Source of the DNA: a virus
DNA: 24,137 nucleotides
IMG/VR virus record: IMGVR_UViG_3300044825_002172
Location: 1 to 24,137 of that record
Strand: one strand, 5' to 3'
Of the stretch, positions 1 through 6,577 are shown piece by piece. The notes under the pieces were generated by a model. It did not search any database. It was not told the origin of the DNA and worked only from the letters and a program-made list of their open reading frames with translations. Position numbers and translations under genes: made by a program. Position 1 is the first letter of the stretch; every line of letters starts with the position of its first letter.

Positions 1-67
1 AGAACAGCAGGCGGGTTTCGAGCGGCGAGGGCGGCTCGCGGTCGTTCTCGTTGGGGTCGGCGATCAT
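1..67 (-). CDS. 5' end of an unidentified leftward gene (partial)
   Basis: On the minus strand an ATG at 67-65 overlaps the TGA of the preceding leftward gene (66-64) in an ATGA arrangement, and the frame stays open for 22 codons to the window edge. The visible protein begins MIADPNENDREPPSPLETR, an acidic, proline-containing start without a recognisable domain. The 4-nt overlap matches the two other junctions in this leftward cluster, which is the main reason to accept so short a fragment. The function cannot be told from what is visible. Confidence 0.55.
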   Translation of the reverse strand, partial: MIADPNENDREPPSPLETRLLF

Positions 68-249
68 AGGGGCGTTGCTTTCTGTCGTAGTCGTTGGGAG
101 TAAGCAAGACGCGCGGCTTCCCGCACGCCTCTCGAAAGGTTGCCGTCGCCGAGTAGCCGCAAGAGTCGTTCGGTGTCTCGGTCAACCATGACGTTGACGC
201 GACGCAGCGCGGCGAAATGGCGTTCGGTCTTCGGGCCTGGGCGGGTCAT
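64..249 (-). CDS. Small putative ribbon-helix-helix (CopG-like) DNA-binding protein
   Basis: This encodes a 61-residue basic protein. Residues about 17-50 fit the ribbon-helix-helix pattern: a short strand (RVNVMVD), a first helix (DTERLLRLLG), a turn with N-L-S, and a second helix (RGVREAARLAY). Proteins of this fold usually bind operator DNA as dimers and repress their own or neighbouring promoters, so a regulatory role in the phage is inferred. The frame is open further upstream, but the ATG at 249-247 is preferred because it overlaps the upstream gene's TGA (248-246) by 4 nt, as at the other junctions. A G-rich stretch just upstream can serve as ribosome site. It could also be an antitoxin-like protein, but no toxin is recognised beside it. 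Confidence 0.6.
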   Translation of the reverse strand: MTRPGPKTERHFAALRRVNVMVDRDTERLLRLLGDGNLSRGVREAARLAYSQRLRQKATPL

Positions 250-488
250 GCCCCCGTCCGCAGCGCGGCCAAACGTTGACGACGTTCCGCGTGGTACTCC
301 GCGGTCGTCCAGTTCTTCGCAACGTACTCGTTGAGCAGCGCGCACTCGGCCTGGGCGAAGTCGGGCCACATGCCGCTGCGGACGATCTTCCCGTCGTTGC
401 GCACGACATCCGCCGTGATCTGGCGGCCGGGGAACTCCGGCTCGCGGTACTCGACGCGGAACGAGTAGGGGCGGGCGGGGAGGGTCAC
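246..488 (-). CDS. Hypothetical protein, leftward phage operon
   Basis: This encodes an 80-residue protein of unknown function. The frame is open to 620, but the GTG at 488-486 is chosen: it overlaps the upstream TGA (487-485) as GTGA and has a GGGAG-type ribosome site a few bases before it. From that point the protein reads like real coding sequence (SFRVEYREPEFPGRQIT, then ADVVRNDGKIVRSGMW), with strand-like segments followed by a helical C-terminus containing NEYVAKNW and an Arg-rich end. No family was recognised. Tight coupling to its neighbours suggests an early or regulatory phage operon transcribed away from the structural genes. Confidence 0.6.
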   Translation of the reverse strand: MTLPARPYSFRVEYREPEFPGRQITADVVRNDGKIVRSGMWPDFAQAECALLNEYVAKNWTTAEYHAERRQRLAALRTGA

Positions 489-757
489 AGGCGCTCCCAA
501 CCGCGAGCCGCAAGGGCTTCCGTGATCGCGTCGCGGACGGCGGTCAACTCGTTCCGCGTCAGGGAGACGTGGGTGAACGTGGCGACCGGCTTGCCGTTGC
601 CGTACGAGCCTCGCCCGCAACGTCCTCGCAGTTGCAGAGCGATCGTGTCGGGCGCATCGGAGTAGACCCGCACGGCGTTGTCGGTTTCGACATCGTGGGT
701 CGGCCGATTGACCTTTGGCGTGTTGCGGATCGAGACGCAGCGATCGTAGGTGGTCAT
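485..757 (-). CDS. Hypothetical protein, first gene of leftward operon
   Basis: This encodes a 90-residue protein starting at ATG 757-755, with GGAG (complement of 768-771) at a normal distance. It has a predicted strand-rich first half, a glycine/arginine patch (RGRCGRGSYGNG), and a C-terminal helix (RNELTAVRDAITEALAARG). No domain was recognised. It is the promoter-proximal gene of the leftward set, and a sigma-70-like promoter can be proposed at 793-820. Its end overlaps the next gene by 4 nt (GTGA). Confidence 0.6.
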   Translation of the reverse strand: MTTYDRCVSIRNTPKVNRPTHDVETDNAVRVYSDAPDTIALQLRGRCGRGSYGNGKPVATFTHVSLTRNELTAVRDAITEALAARGWERL

Positions 758-792
758 TTGCTCAGGCTCCAGTGATGTTGCGATGAAACGTA

Positions 793-820
793 ACTATACA
801 CATCGATCGGTCGTTGCGAA
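793..820 (-). promoter_or_regulatory. Possible sigma-70 promoter for the leftward operon
   Basis: On the minus strand TATAGT (complement of 793-798) matches the -10 consensus at five of six positions. A TTCGCA (complement of 815-820) lies 16 bp upstream and matches the -35 consensus at four of six. Transcription would start near 786, giving a leader of about 29 nt before the ATG at 757. The proposed -35 lies inside the first copy of the 22-bp repeat (812-833), so a factor binding the repeat could interfere with this promoter. This is a by-eye match only. Confidence 0.4.
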
Positions 821-833
821 AGAGCGTAGTTTG
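812..833 (+). promoter_or_regulatory. 22-bp intergenic repeat, copy 1 (candidate phage late promoter or activator site)
   Basis: This copy differs from the other two by one base (GAAAGAGCG instead of GAAATAGCG). It lies in the divergent gap, 32 nt before the ATG of the gpW-like gene at 866. A weaker look-alike starts at 778, where TTGCGA and CGTA recur at the same 11-nt offset. No sigma-70 -10 box stands 16-18 bp downstream of TTGCGA. Confidence 0.65.
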
Positions 834-865
834 CATGAACGACTGATCGCCTATGCAATTTGCCT

Positions 866-1093
866 ATGGCGACCTCTTTCGACGCGCAGATCGCAGCCCT
901 GAACGAAGCCATCGCCGCCGGAGTGCGGTCGGTGACGATCCAGGGTGAAACAACGACGCTCAACCCCGTCGCGGGGCTGATCGCTGCGCGGGATGACCTC
1001 GTTCGCCAGAAGGCCGCCGCAGAGGCCGCCGCGGGCACGTCCAAGGCTCGGCCCGTGCGCTTGCTGCACTACGCCGGCCGGGGCTACGACTGA
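866..1093 (+). CDS. W: gpW-like head-tail joining protein
   Basis: This encodes a 75-residue protein resembling lambda gpW (68 residues), which joins the filled head and allows the head-tail connector to assemble. It shows the family layout: an N-terminal helix (AQIAALNEAIAAG), a strand pair (VRSVTIQGETTTLNP) and a second helix (VAGLIAARDDLVRQKA), ending in a short tail rich in Arg and Gly. An in-frame TTG lies at 860, but the ATG at 866 is preferred. The stop overlaps the portal start (TGATG), and gpW directly before the portal is the lambda order. In lambda a terminase gene precedes W; here the upstream genes run the other way, so packaging genes must be elsewhere. Confidence 0.8.
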   Translation: MATSFDAQIAALNEAIAAGVRSVTIQGETTTLNPVAGLIAARDDLVRQKAAAEAAAGTSKARPVRLLHYAGRGYD

Positions 1094-2970
1094 TGCCGAC
1101 GCGCAAGTCGGTGCGGCAAGTGGCCGCCAGCAAGCGAGCCGCTGCCGCTGCGCTCGACGCCCAGGCGAAGTACGACGCCGCTGGCTTCGGCCGGAGAATC
1201 AAGTCGTGGAACCCCGCGTCCAGCGGCCCGAACAACGCGCTCGAAGGGTTCGAGCGGCTGCGCAACCGATCGCGCGACTCCGTTCGCAACGACTGGGCGG
1301 GCTCATCGGTCGAACAGAAGTGGACGACCACGCTGATCGGCACGGGCATCGTGCCGCGGTGGGAGAACAACCGGATCAGCGACCTGTGGGAGCAGTCGCG
1401 GTCGGAGCTTGACGCCGACGGCGTTGCCGACGTGTATGGTCTCCAGGCGCTCGCCACCCGGGGGTTCATCGGAGCGGGCGAGTCGTTCCTGCGGAAGCGT
1501 CCGCGGGATCTGAACGCCCCGCTGACCGCCCCGGTGCAAGTGCAACTGGTCGAAGGCGACTTCTGTCCGCGCTTTGACTCCGACACGTGGACGGGGATGC
1601 CAGAGGGCAACACGATCCGTAGCGGCATCGAGCGGAACAAGTATGGCCGCCGCGTCGCGGTGTGGTTCTACAAGTCGCACCCAGGCGATCGGCCCGACCT
1701 CTACACGACGCCCAGCATGGGAGACCTCGTTCGCGTCCCGATCTCGGACGTGGCGCAGTTCTACGAGCCCCGTCGACCAGGCATGCTGCGCGGCGTGTCG
1801 GATCTAGCCTCTGTGCTCACGCGGTTGCGCGCGACCGGCAACCTCGAAGACGCGGTGCTCGATCGACAACTGCTGGCGAACCTCTTCACGATGTTCGTCA
1901 CGAAGACGTTGCCGACCAACTACGACGGGCAAGTCGATCAGAACACGGGGCTGCCCGTGTTCTACAACCGCAACGGTACGCCGCTGGTCGGGCTCGAACC
2001 GGGCATGTCGCAGGAACTGTTGCCCGGCGAGGACGTGAAGTTCGCCAACCCGCCCGAGCCCGGCGTGTCGCACAGCGACTACCTGCGCACGATGGGCCTG
2101 GGCACGTCGGCCGGCGTGGGGATGCCCTACGAGTTGTTCTCGGGGGACATCCGCGAGGTCGGCGACCGCGCGCTCCGCGTGCTCATCAACGAGTTCCGTC
2201 GTTACGCCGAGCAACGGCAATGGTTGTGGGTGATCCCGCAGCACTGCATGCCGGTCGTGAGGTGGTGGGCCGAAGCCCTGTACCTCAAAGGCACGTTCAG
2301 TCGGCGCGAGTACGAAGAGGCGATCCGCCCGTCGTGGAACCCGCAAGGGTGGGAGTACATCCACCCGGTGCAGGACGTTCAAGGCGTCAAGCTCGCGATC
2401 GAGACGGGCCTGACCTCGAAGACCGCGGCGATCCTCAAGCGTGGTGACGACCCGCGGGTGGTGCTCAAGCAACGCGAGCAGGACGCTAAGGACGAGAAGG
2501 CCGCCGGCCTCGTTCCGCCCCCGGCACAGCCCGCGAGCCCGCCGACCTCGGGCGCAAAGCCCCCGCCCGATCCGGCGGCGCTCATGATGAGCATGGCGAC
2601 GACGATCTCGGCGCAGATGGCGGGGACGTTCGAGAAAGCGCTGTCGTCGTTCGCCGACGGCGTTCGGGCCATGTCGTCGCAGCCGCGCGAAACGCATCTG
2701 CATGCCACCGTGGCCGCGCCGAACGTGGCCGTCGAGAACAAGGTCGAGCCGACCCCGGTGCACACGACGGTCAACAACGTCGTCGAGCCGACCCCGGTCC
2801 GCGTGGCCGTCGAGAACAAGGTCGAGCCGACGCCCGTGACGATCGAGAACACGGTCGAGGCGACGTTGACCATGCCCCCGCGTGAGTCGAAGACAACCGT
2901 CGTTTACGACGAGGAAAGCGGACAGATCCGCGAGTCGACCACGACCGAAACCACGATCCCCCTCCAGTGA
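1093..2970 (+). CDS. B: Portal protein, lambda gpB-like
   Basis: This encodes a 625-residue protein of the lambda-type portal family, which forms the dodecameric ring at one capsid vertex through which DNA enters and leaves. Residues about 53-87 carry the family's N-terminal pattern: RNRSRDSVRND, then a segment ending LIGTGIVP, comparable to the lambda gpB stretch ending VGTGIKP. The middle has the typical clip and stem features (SGDIREVGDRALRVL, then PQHCMPVVRWW). It is about 90 residues longer than lambda gpB. The extra part is a Pro/Ala-rich linker (residues about 470-500), a helical stretch, and a C-terminal tail with repeated ENKVEPTPV units, followed by a segment (TTVVYDEESGQI) like the ends of other phage portal-family proteins. 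It overlaps the W-like gene by 1 nt. Confidence 0.88.
   Translation: MPTRKSVRQVAASKRAAAAALDAQAKYDAAGFGRRIKSWNPASSGPNNALEGFERLRNRSRDSVRNDWAGSSVEQKWTTTLIGTGIVPRWENNRISDLWEQSRSELDADGVADVYGLQALATRGFIGAGESFLRKRPRDLNAPLTAPVQVQLVEGDFCPRFDSDTWTGMPEGNTIRSGIERNKYGRRVAVWFYKSHPGDRPDLYTTPSMGDLVRVPISDVAQFYEPRRPGMLRGVSDLASVLTRLRATGNLEDAVLDRQLLANLFTMFVTKTLPTNYDGQVDQNTGLPVFYNRNGTPLVGLEPGMSQELLPGEDVKFANPPEPGVSHSDYLRTMGLGTSAGVGMPYELFSGDIREVGDRALRVLINEFRRYAEQRQWLWVIPQHCMPVVRWWAEALYLKGTFSRREYEEAIRPSWNPQGWEYIHPVQDVQGVKLAIETGLTSKTAAILKRGDDPRVVLKQREQDAKDEKAAGLVPPPAQPASPPTSGAKPPPDPAALMMSMATTISAQMAGTFEKALSSFADGVRAMSSQPRETHLHATVAAPNVAVENKVEPTPVHTTVNNVVEPTPVRVAVENKVEPTPVTIENTVEATLTMPPRESKTTVVYDEESGQIRESTTTETTIPLQ
2725..2831 (+). 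repeat. Repeated segment encoding the portal C-terminal tail
   Basis: A 29-bp sequence at 2725-2753 recurs at 2803-2831, 78 bp (26 codons) later. It encodes VAVENKVEPT twice, with a diverged unit between them (VNNVVEPTPV). The period is 13 residues. The tail is rich in Val, Glu, Pro and Thr and probably forms extended strands on the portal outside its conserved core. Confidence 0.8.
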
Positions 2971-2981
2971 AGGACTGACCT

Positions 2982-3479
2982 ATGGCAATCGTTGCCGGCG
3001 ACATCAAGTACCGCCTCAGTGGCGGGGGTTCCAACACCGACCCAGCGGCGTCGTTGGGCGGCGCGGAGTCGTCGACCGACGCCGGGTCGACCATCTTCGA
3101 CAACGTGTCGAGCGTGGAGGGCGCAGCGGGCGATGTCGAGTACCGCTGCGTCTACGTCAAGAACACGCACGGCTCGCTCACCTACCAAGGCGCGAAGATC
3201 TGGATTCAGGCCAACACGCCGAGCGCCGACACGACGGTCGACATCGGCCTCGGCACGACCGCCGTCGGCACAGGTAACGAACAGACCATCGTCGATGAAC
3301 AGACCGCGCCCTCCGGCGTGACGTTCGCTGCGGCGGCCAATGAAGGTGCCGCGCTGTCGATTGGCGACATCCCGGCGGGGCACCACAAGGCTGTGTGGAT
3401 TCGCCGCACCGTCACCGCAGGCGCTGCGGCGGCCTCCGACTCGTTCACGTTGCGCTCCAAGGGAGACACGCTGCCATGA
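2982..3479 (+). CDS. Phage structural protein of unknown role, AGDIK-type beta domain
   Basis: This encodes a 165-residue protein with no signal peptide. It begins MAIVAGDIKYRLSGG and is rich in Ser, Thr, Gly and Ala, as expected for a beta-sandwich virion protein. Its first ~100 residues align without large gaps to the N-terminus of the 1226-residue tail protein at 17987: AGDIK lies at residues 5-9 in both, and the F-D/N-x-(V/I)-S block near residue 40 and the following strands correspond. This suggests both attach to related partners, or that one arose from the other. A strong AAGGA ribosome site (2970-2974) precedes the ATG. It overlaps the next gene by 4 nt (ATGA). Similar proteins occur in phage structural clusters, but I know of no assigned function. 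Confidence 0.7.
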   Translation: MAIVAGDIKYRLSGGGSNTDPAASLGGAESSTDAGSTIFDNVSSVEGAAGDVEYRCVYVKNTHGSLTYQGAKIWIQANTPSADTTVDIGLGTTAVGTGNEQTIVDEQTAPSGVTFAAAANEGAALSIGDIPAGHHKAVWIRRTVTAGAAAASDSFTLRSKGDTLP

Positions 3480-5923
3480 CCCCCGTACAAGCTGCGGCGT
3501 TGGCCGCCATCGAGGCCGGCGCGGCTACCCTGCGCGAAACGTTGACCGACGCGCCGCCCCCGCCCGCGCCGACCTACGCGATAACGGCGAGCGCCGCTGC
3601 GATCGACGAAGGGCAGGCCGTCGTGTTCACGGTCACGACCACGCACGTTCCGACAGGCACCGCGCTGCCGTACCGGCTGCAAGGTGCCGTGACGGCCGTT
3701 GATCTCGACGGCGTTCCGATGAACGGCGCCGTGTTGATCGGGCCGGACGGCACGGGCATGCTGGTCGTTCCGACTCGCGCCGATCTGGTGACGGAGGGCG
3801 ATGAGGTCATCGAAATGGTGCTCGATCTGCCCGGCGTGCTCGCCCAGGCGTCGGCCGTCGTGCGGGACACGAGCACCACGCCGCCCCCGCCCCCGCCGCC
3901 TCCGCCTCCGCCTCCGCCTCCGCCTCCGCCTCCGCCTCCGCCTGCGACAGCGGAACGCTTCGTCGAACTGCTGGACCCGGCGAAGACGATCACGATGCGT
4001 GCGTGGTTCGACGGTCAGACCTACGACCGCAACGCGAGGTTTACCCCGATCACGACGGACACGTGGCGGGCCGAGTTCCTTGCGGCGGACTACGCTGCGA
4101 ACAGCCTGCGCCCGTGTTCGGCAAGCGGCTACACGCTGATGGTCGCGTCGATCGACAACCCGACTGCTTGGACGCCGCACGCAAGCGTCACGGTGGCCGC
4201 TGGCGCGCAAGGTGGGTTCTTCACGTTCCGCGCGAACGAGTTCGCCGACGGGTGGTATTTGCTCAAGGCCGTCCCCAACAGCGGGGCCGAAACGAGCATT
4301 CCGGTTGCCGTGCACGTGCAGCGAAACGGCCCGGTGGCGTCCGAGCCGGCCATGTTCGTGCAGGCCGGGTCACACGATCACCATCACGCGTGGCGGTACG
4401 GGCGGACTGTGTACGCCAAGGTGCCGGCGCGGTTCGACCCGGTGCGAGTGCCGGCGTCGATCACAAGGGCTTACCCGCCCGTCGATACCGCGGTCCCGCG
4501 TTCGCAGTTGTTTGCGATCGACCTCGCGGTGCATCGGCCGGGAGACTGCTACCGCACTCGCAAGAGTAACGGCACGCTGAACGCCGCCAACCTCCAGTCG
4601 TATTACTGGTCGTACATGGTGAGCAAGTTCCCGGGGCAAGTCGCGCAACTCGACGGCCCCCGCGGCGAGGGCAACGTCGCGATGGCGACGCATCTGCAAG
4701 TCGGCCGAAACGGGGGCGTCTACTTCTGCGACCCGTGGCGGTTCGGGCACATCGCACCGGACGGCACCGTGAAGACGATCGCTGGATGGCGGCAGGAACC
4801 CCCGGCCCAGCGAGATTTCCCGATCGTTGACGAGTCCTCGTCCCCGCGAACGCTGGTCGGGGACTGGTCGGGCGTGCCGGTGTCGCGATGGGGCTTCCAC
4901 GAGTTGTGGGGGGCCACGTGGGACATGCGTACGCTGGTCGTCGACGAGGACGCCCCGCCGATCCCGAACGGCACAAACCCCGACGGCACGCCGAAGCTGG
5001 AAAAGCCGCACAAGTTCAACCCGCGATCGTTCCTCGCGGACTCGCAAAACAACCGCGTGTGCCTGCTGGAGTTCGACAAGGCGTCGCACTCGACCCCGGT
5101 CAAGGTGATGGAGTTCATCACCGGCTTGAACGACCCGTGGGATGTGGTGTGCGTCGACGGCGTGCTCTACGTCAGCGAACGCATGTCGCACCGCATCGCG
5201 GCGTACGACGCGACCACAGGGGCGTTCATCCGCGTGGTGGTGTCCGGTCTGCCGTTGGCGTCGATGAACGCCAGCATCCGCCGCATGCAACGCAACGCAG
5301 GCGTCTCGCTGGCCGACTGCCGTGCGCAAGCGTGTGTGGCGCCCGAAGGGCTGTATCACCTTGACGGGTGGCTCTACTTCGGGTCGCTCGTGCAGCAACA
5401 GGTGCGCCGTGTTCATCTGGTCACGGGCGCGCTCGAAGTCGTCGTGGCGGAGCCGTACGTCGACCAGGGCTCCAACTTCTTCAAGATCGCCGTCAGCGGG
5501 CCGAACACGTTCGGACCTGTTGGCACGACGTGGGTGTGCACGTTCGCCGGGGCGGGCTACGGCGGTCGGCCCGCGGCGTACCTGCCCGACGGCTCGAAGT
5601 GGGACTACGGGTGGATCGTTTCCGGCGAAGGCCCCGGCCGCGTGTGGGATGGTGTCGGCTACGCGTGCTCTGTCGGTGTGGGCCCAGGGGCCCTCGCGTT
5701 CGCGTCAAGCGAAGAGGGGGTGTGGAAGATCGGGCGCGTCCAGCCTGGGGACGCCTCGTGGGGCTGGAGTCGCATGCAGGCGCTCGAACGCCTGTGGCGT
5801 GACAACGGCTGGCATCTGACGCACGGGCCCGGCGGCTGGGGCTACTACGGCTTGCCGCTACCGTGGGGCGAGTCCCCCGAAATCGACGACTACCTCCGCG
5901 CGTGCGGGCACACGCAAACCTGA
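3476..5923 (+). CDS. Large accessory virion protein: Calx-beta-like domain, polyproline linker, beta-propeller
   Basis: This encodes 815 residues. Residues about 33-133 resemble Calx-beta domains of phage fibre proteins (ITASAAAIDEGQAVVFTVTTT ... GDEVIEMVLDLPG). Residues 136-156 are 21 consecutive prolines. Residues about 157-310 look like a further beta domain. From about 400 to 790 there are blade-like repeats of the NHL/SMP-30 propeller type, such as SFLADSQNNRVCLLEFD, DPWDVVCVDGVLYVSE and LYHLDGWLYFGS. The C-terminus has a Trp/Gly-rich stretch and ends near PEIDDYLRACGH. The start is the ATG at 3476, coupled to the upstream stop; the frame is open further upstream without support. The architecture fits an exposed fibre or decoration, possibly binding surface carbohydrate. 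That role is inferred. Confidence 0.7.
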   Translation: MTPVQAAALAAIEAGAATLRETLTDAPPPPAPTYAITASAAAIDEGQAVVFTVTTTHVPTGTALPYRLQGAVTAVDLDGVPMNGAVLIGPDGTGMLVVPTRADLVTEGDEVIEMVLDLPGVLAQASAVVRDTSTTPPPPPPPPPPPPPPPPPPPPPATAERFVELLDPAKTITMRAWFDGQTYDRNARFTPITTDTWRAEFLAADYAANSLRPCSASGYTLMVASIDNPTAWTPHASVTVAAGAQGGFFTFRANEFADGWYLLKAVPNSGAETSIPVAVHVQRNGPVASEPAMFVQAGSHDHHHAWRYGRTVYAKVPARFDPVRVPASITRAYPPVDTAVPRSQLFAIDLAVHRPGDCYRTRKSNGTLNAANLQSYYWSYMVSKFPGQVAQLDGPRGEGNVAMATHLQVGRNGGVYFCDPWRFGHIAPDGTVKTIAGWRQEPPAQRDFPIVDESSSPRTLVGDWSGVPVSRWGFHELWGATWDMRTLVVDEDAPPIPNGTNPDGTPKLEKPHKFNPRSFLADSQNNRVCLLEFDKASHSTPVKVMEFITGLNDPWDVVCVDGVLYVSERMSHRIAAYDATTGAFIRVVVSGLPLASMNASIRRMQRNAGVSLADCRAQACVAPEGLYHLDGWLYFGSLVQQQVRRVHLVTGALEVVVAEPYVDQGSNFFKIAVSGPNTFGPVGTTWVCTFAGAGYGGRPAAYLPDGSKWDYGWIVSGEGPGRVWDGVGYACSVGVGPGALAFASSEEGVWKIGRVQPGDASWGWSRMQALERLWRDNGWHLTHGPGGWGYYGLPLPWGESPEIDDYLRACGHTQT
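3881..3943 (+). repeat. CCGCCT hexanucleotide array encoding 21 prolines
   Basis: Seven perfect CCGCCT units (3902-3943) follow a less regular CCG/CCC run from 3881. The array is in frame, so gain or loss of units would change linker length by two prolines without breaking the gene. The polyproline run would be a rigid spacer between the Calx-beta-like domain and the propeller half, and its translation is likely to depend on EF-P. Confidence 0.95.
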
Positions 5924-5938
5924 CGTACAGGGGAAAGC

Positions 5939-6568
5939 ATGGCAACCGTTGTTTCGACGTTCGCCAAGACCGGCGGGGTCGCTCTACTGGCGCTCACGCA
6001 GCAGTCTTCCGGCACCGTCACCGTAGGGTCTTCCGTGGATGTTGCGGCTCTGCTCGCGGCGCGCATCTTCGTCAGCATGGGCCGCACGGTCGGGACCGCG
6101 TTGACGAACGAAGTGCTGTTTCGGTTGCAGGGGTCTGCAAAAGACTCCGGCGACGACGAGTGGTTCGACATCTATTCGTTCACGTCCGCTAACGGGAAGA
6201 CGGCGGCGTCAGCGACCACGTTGAACGGCGCAACTTCTGCGAACGCGTCGACGTTTGTCGTGTCTTCTGCGACCGGGATCACGGCGGGCGATCGGCTGTA
6301 CCTGCGCGAGACGGGAACCCCCGGCAACAGCGAGTTTGCGGACGTGAAGTCGATGAGCGGAACGACGGTCACGCCGTTCAACAACCTCACTCGGGCGCAC
6401 ACGAACTCGATCGCAATCTGCGATCAAGCGGAGCGGTTCTCGTGGACCGAAAGCCTTGTCGGCGTGAAGAGGCTGCGGTTCATCGTTGATTCCGCGACAA
6501 ACGCAGCGGGCCAAACGGTCGATGTGATCGCGTGGTTGGTGACGCTGGATTCCGTGTCGTCGACCTGA
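5939..6568 (+). CDS. Small beta-rich phage structural protein, function unknown
   Basis: This encodes 209 residues with no signal peptide and many Ser, Thr, Ala and Val residues. The outer parts (residues about 1-75 and 155-209) read as one beta domain (TVTVGSSVDVAALLAARIFV ... WTESLVGVKRLRFIVD). The centre (about 85-150; TFVVSSATGITAGDRLYL) resembles the short beta insertion modules common in phage decoration and fibre proteins. A strong ribosome site (AGGGGAAA, 5929-5936) precedes the ATG. It lies 15 nt after the propeller protein and 9 nt before the next gene, so the three are probably co-expressed. A virion decoration or fibre-base role is plausible but unproven. Confidence 0.6.
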   Translation: MATVVSTFAKTGGVALLALTQQSSGTVTVGSSVDVAALLAARIFVSMGRTVGTALTNEVLFRLQGSAKDSGDDEWFDIYSFTSANGKTAASATTLNGATSANASTFVVSSATGITAGDRLYLRETGTPGNSEFADVKSMSGTTVTPFNNLTRAHTNSIAICDQAERFSWTESLVGVKRLRFIVDSATNAAGQTVDVIAWLVTLDSVSST

Positions 6569-6577
6569 CCGGCAGGC

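Noticed and set aside
812-836. The 22-bp repeat read as a standard sigma-70 promoter
   Set aside because: TTGCGA is -35-like, but no -10 hexamer is shared by the copies at 16-18 bp; the TAGTTT inside the motif is only 7 bp away.
3574-3993. Antisense frame with a long glycine run
   Set aside because: It is only the reverse reading of the polyproline-coding array.
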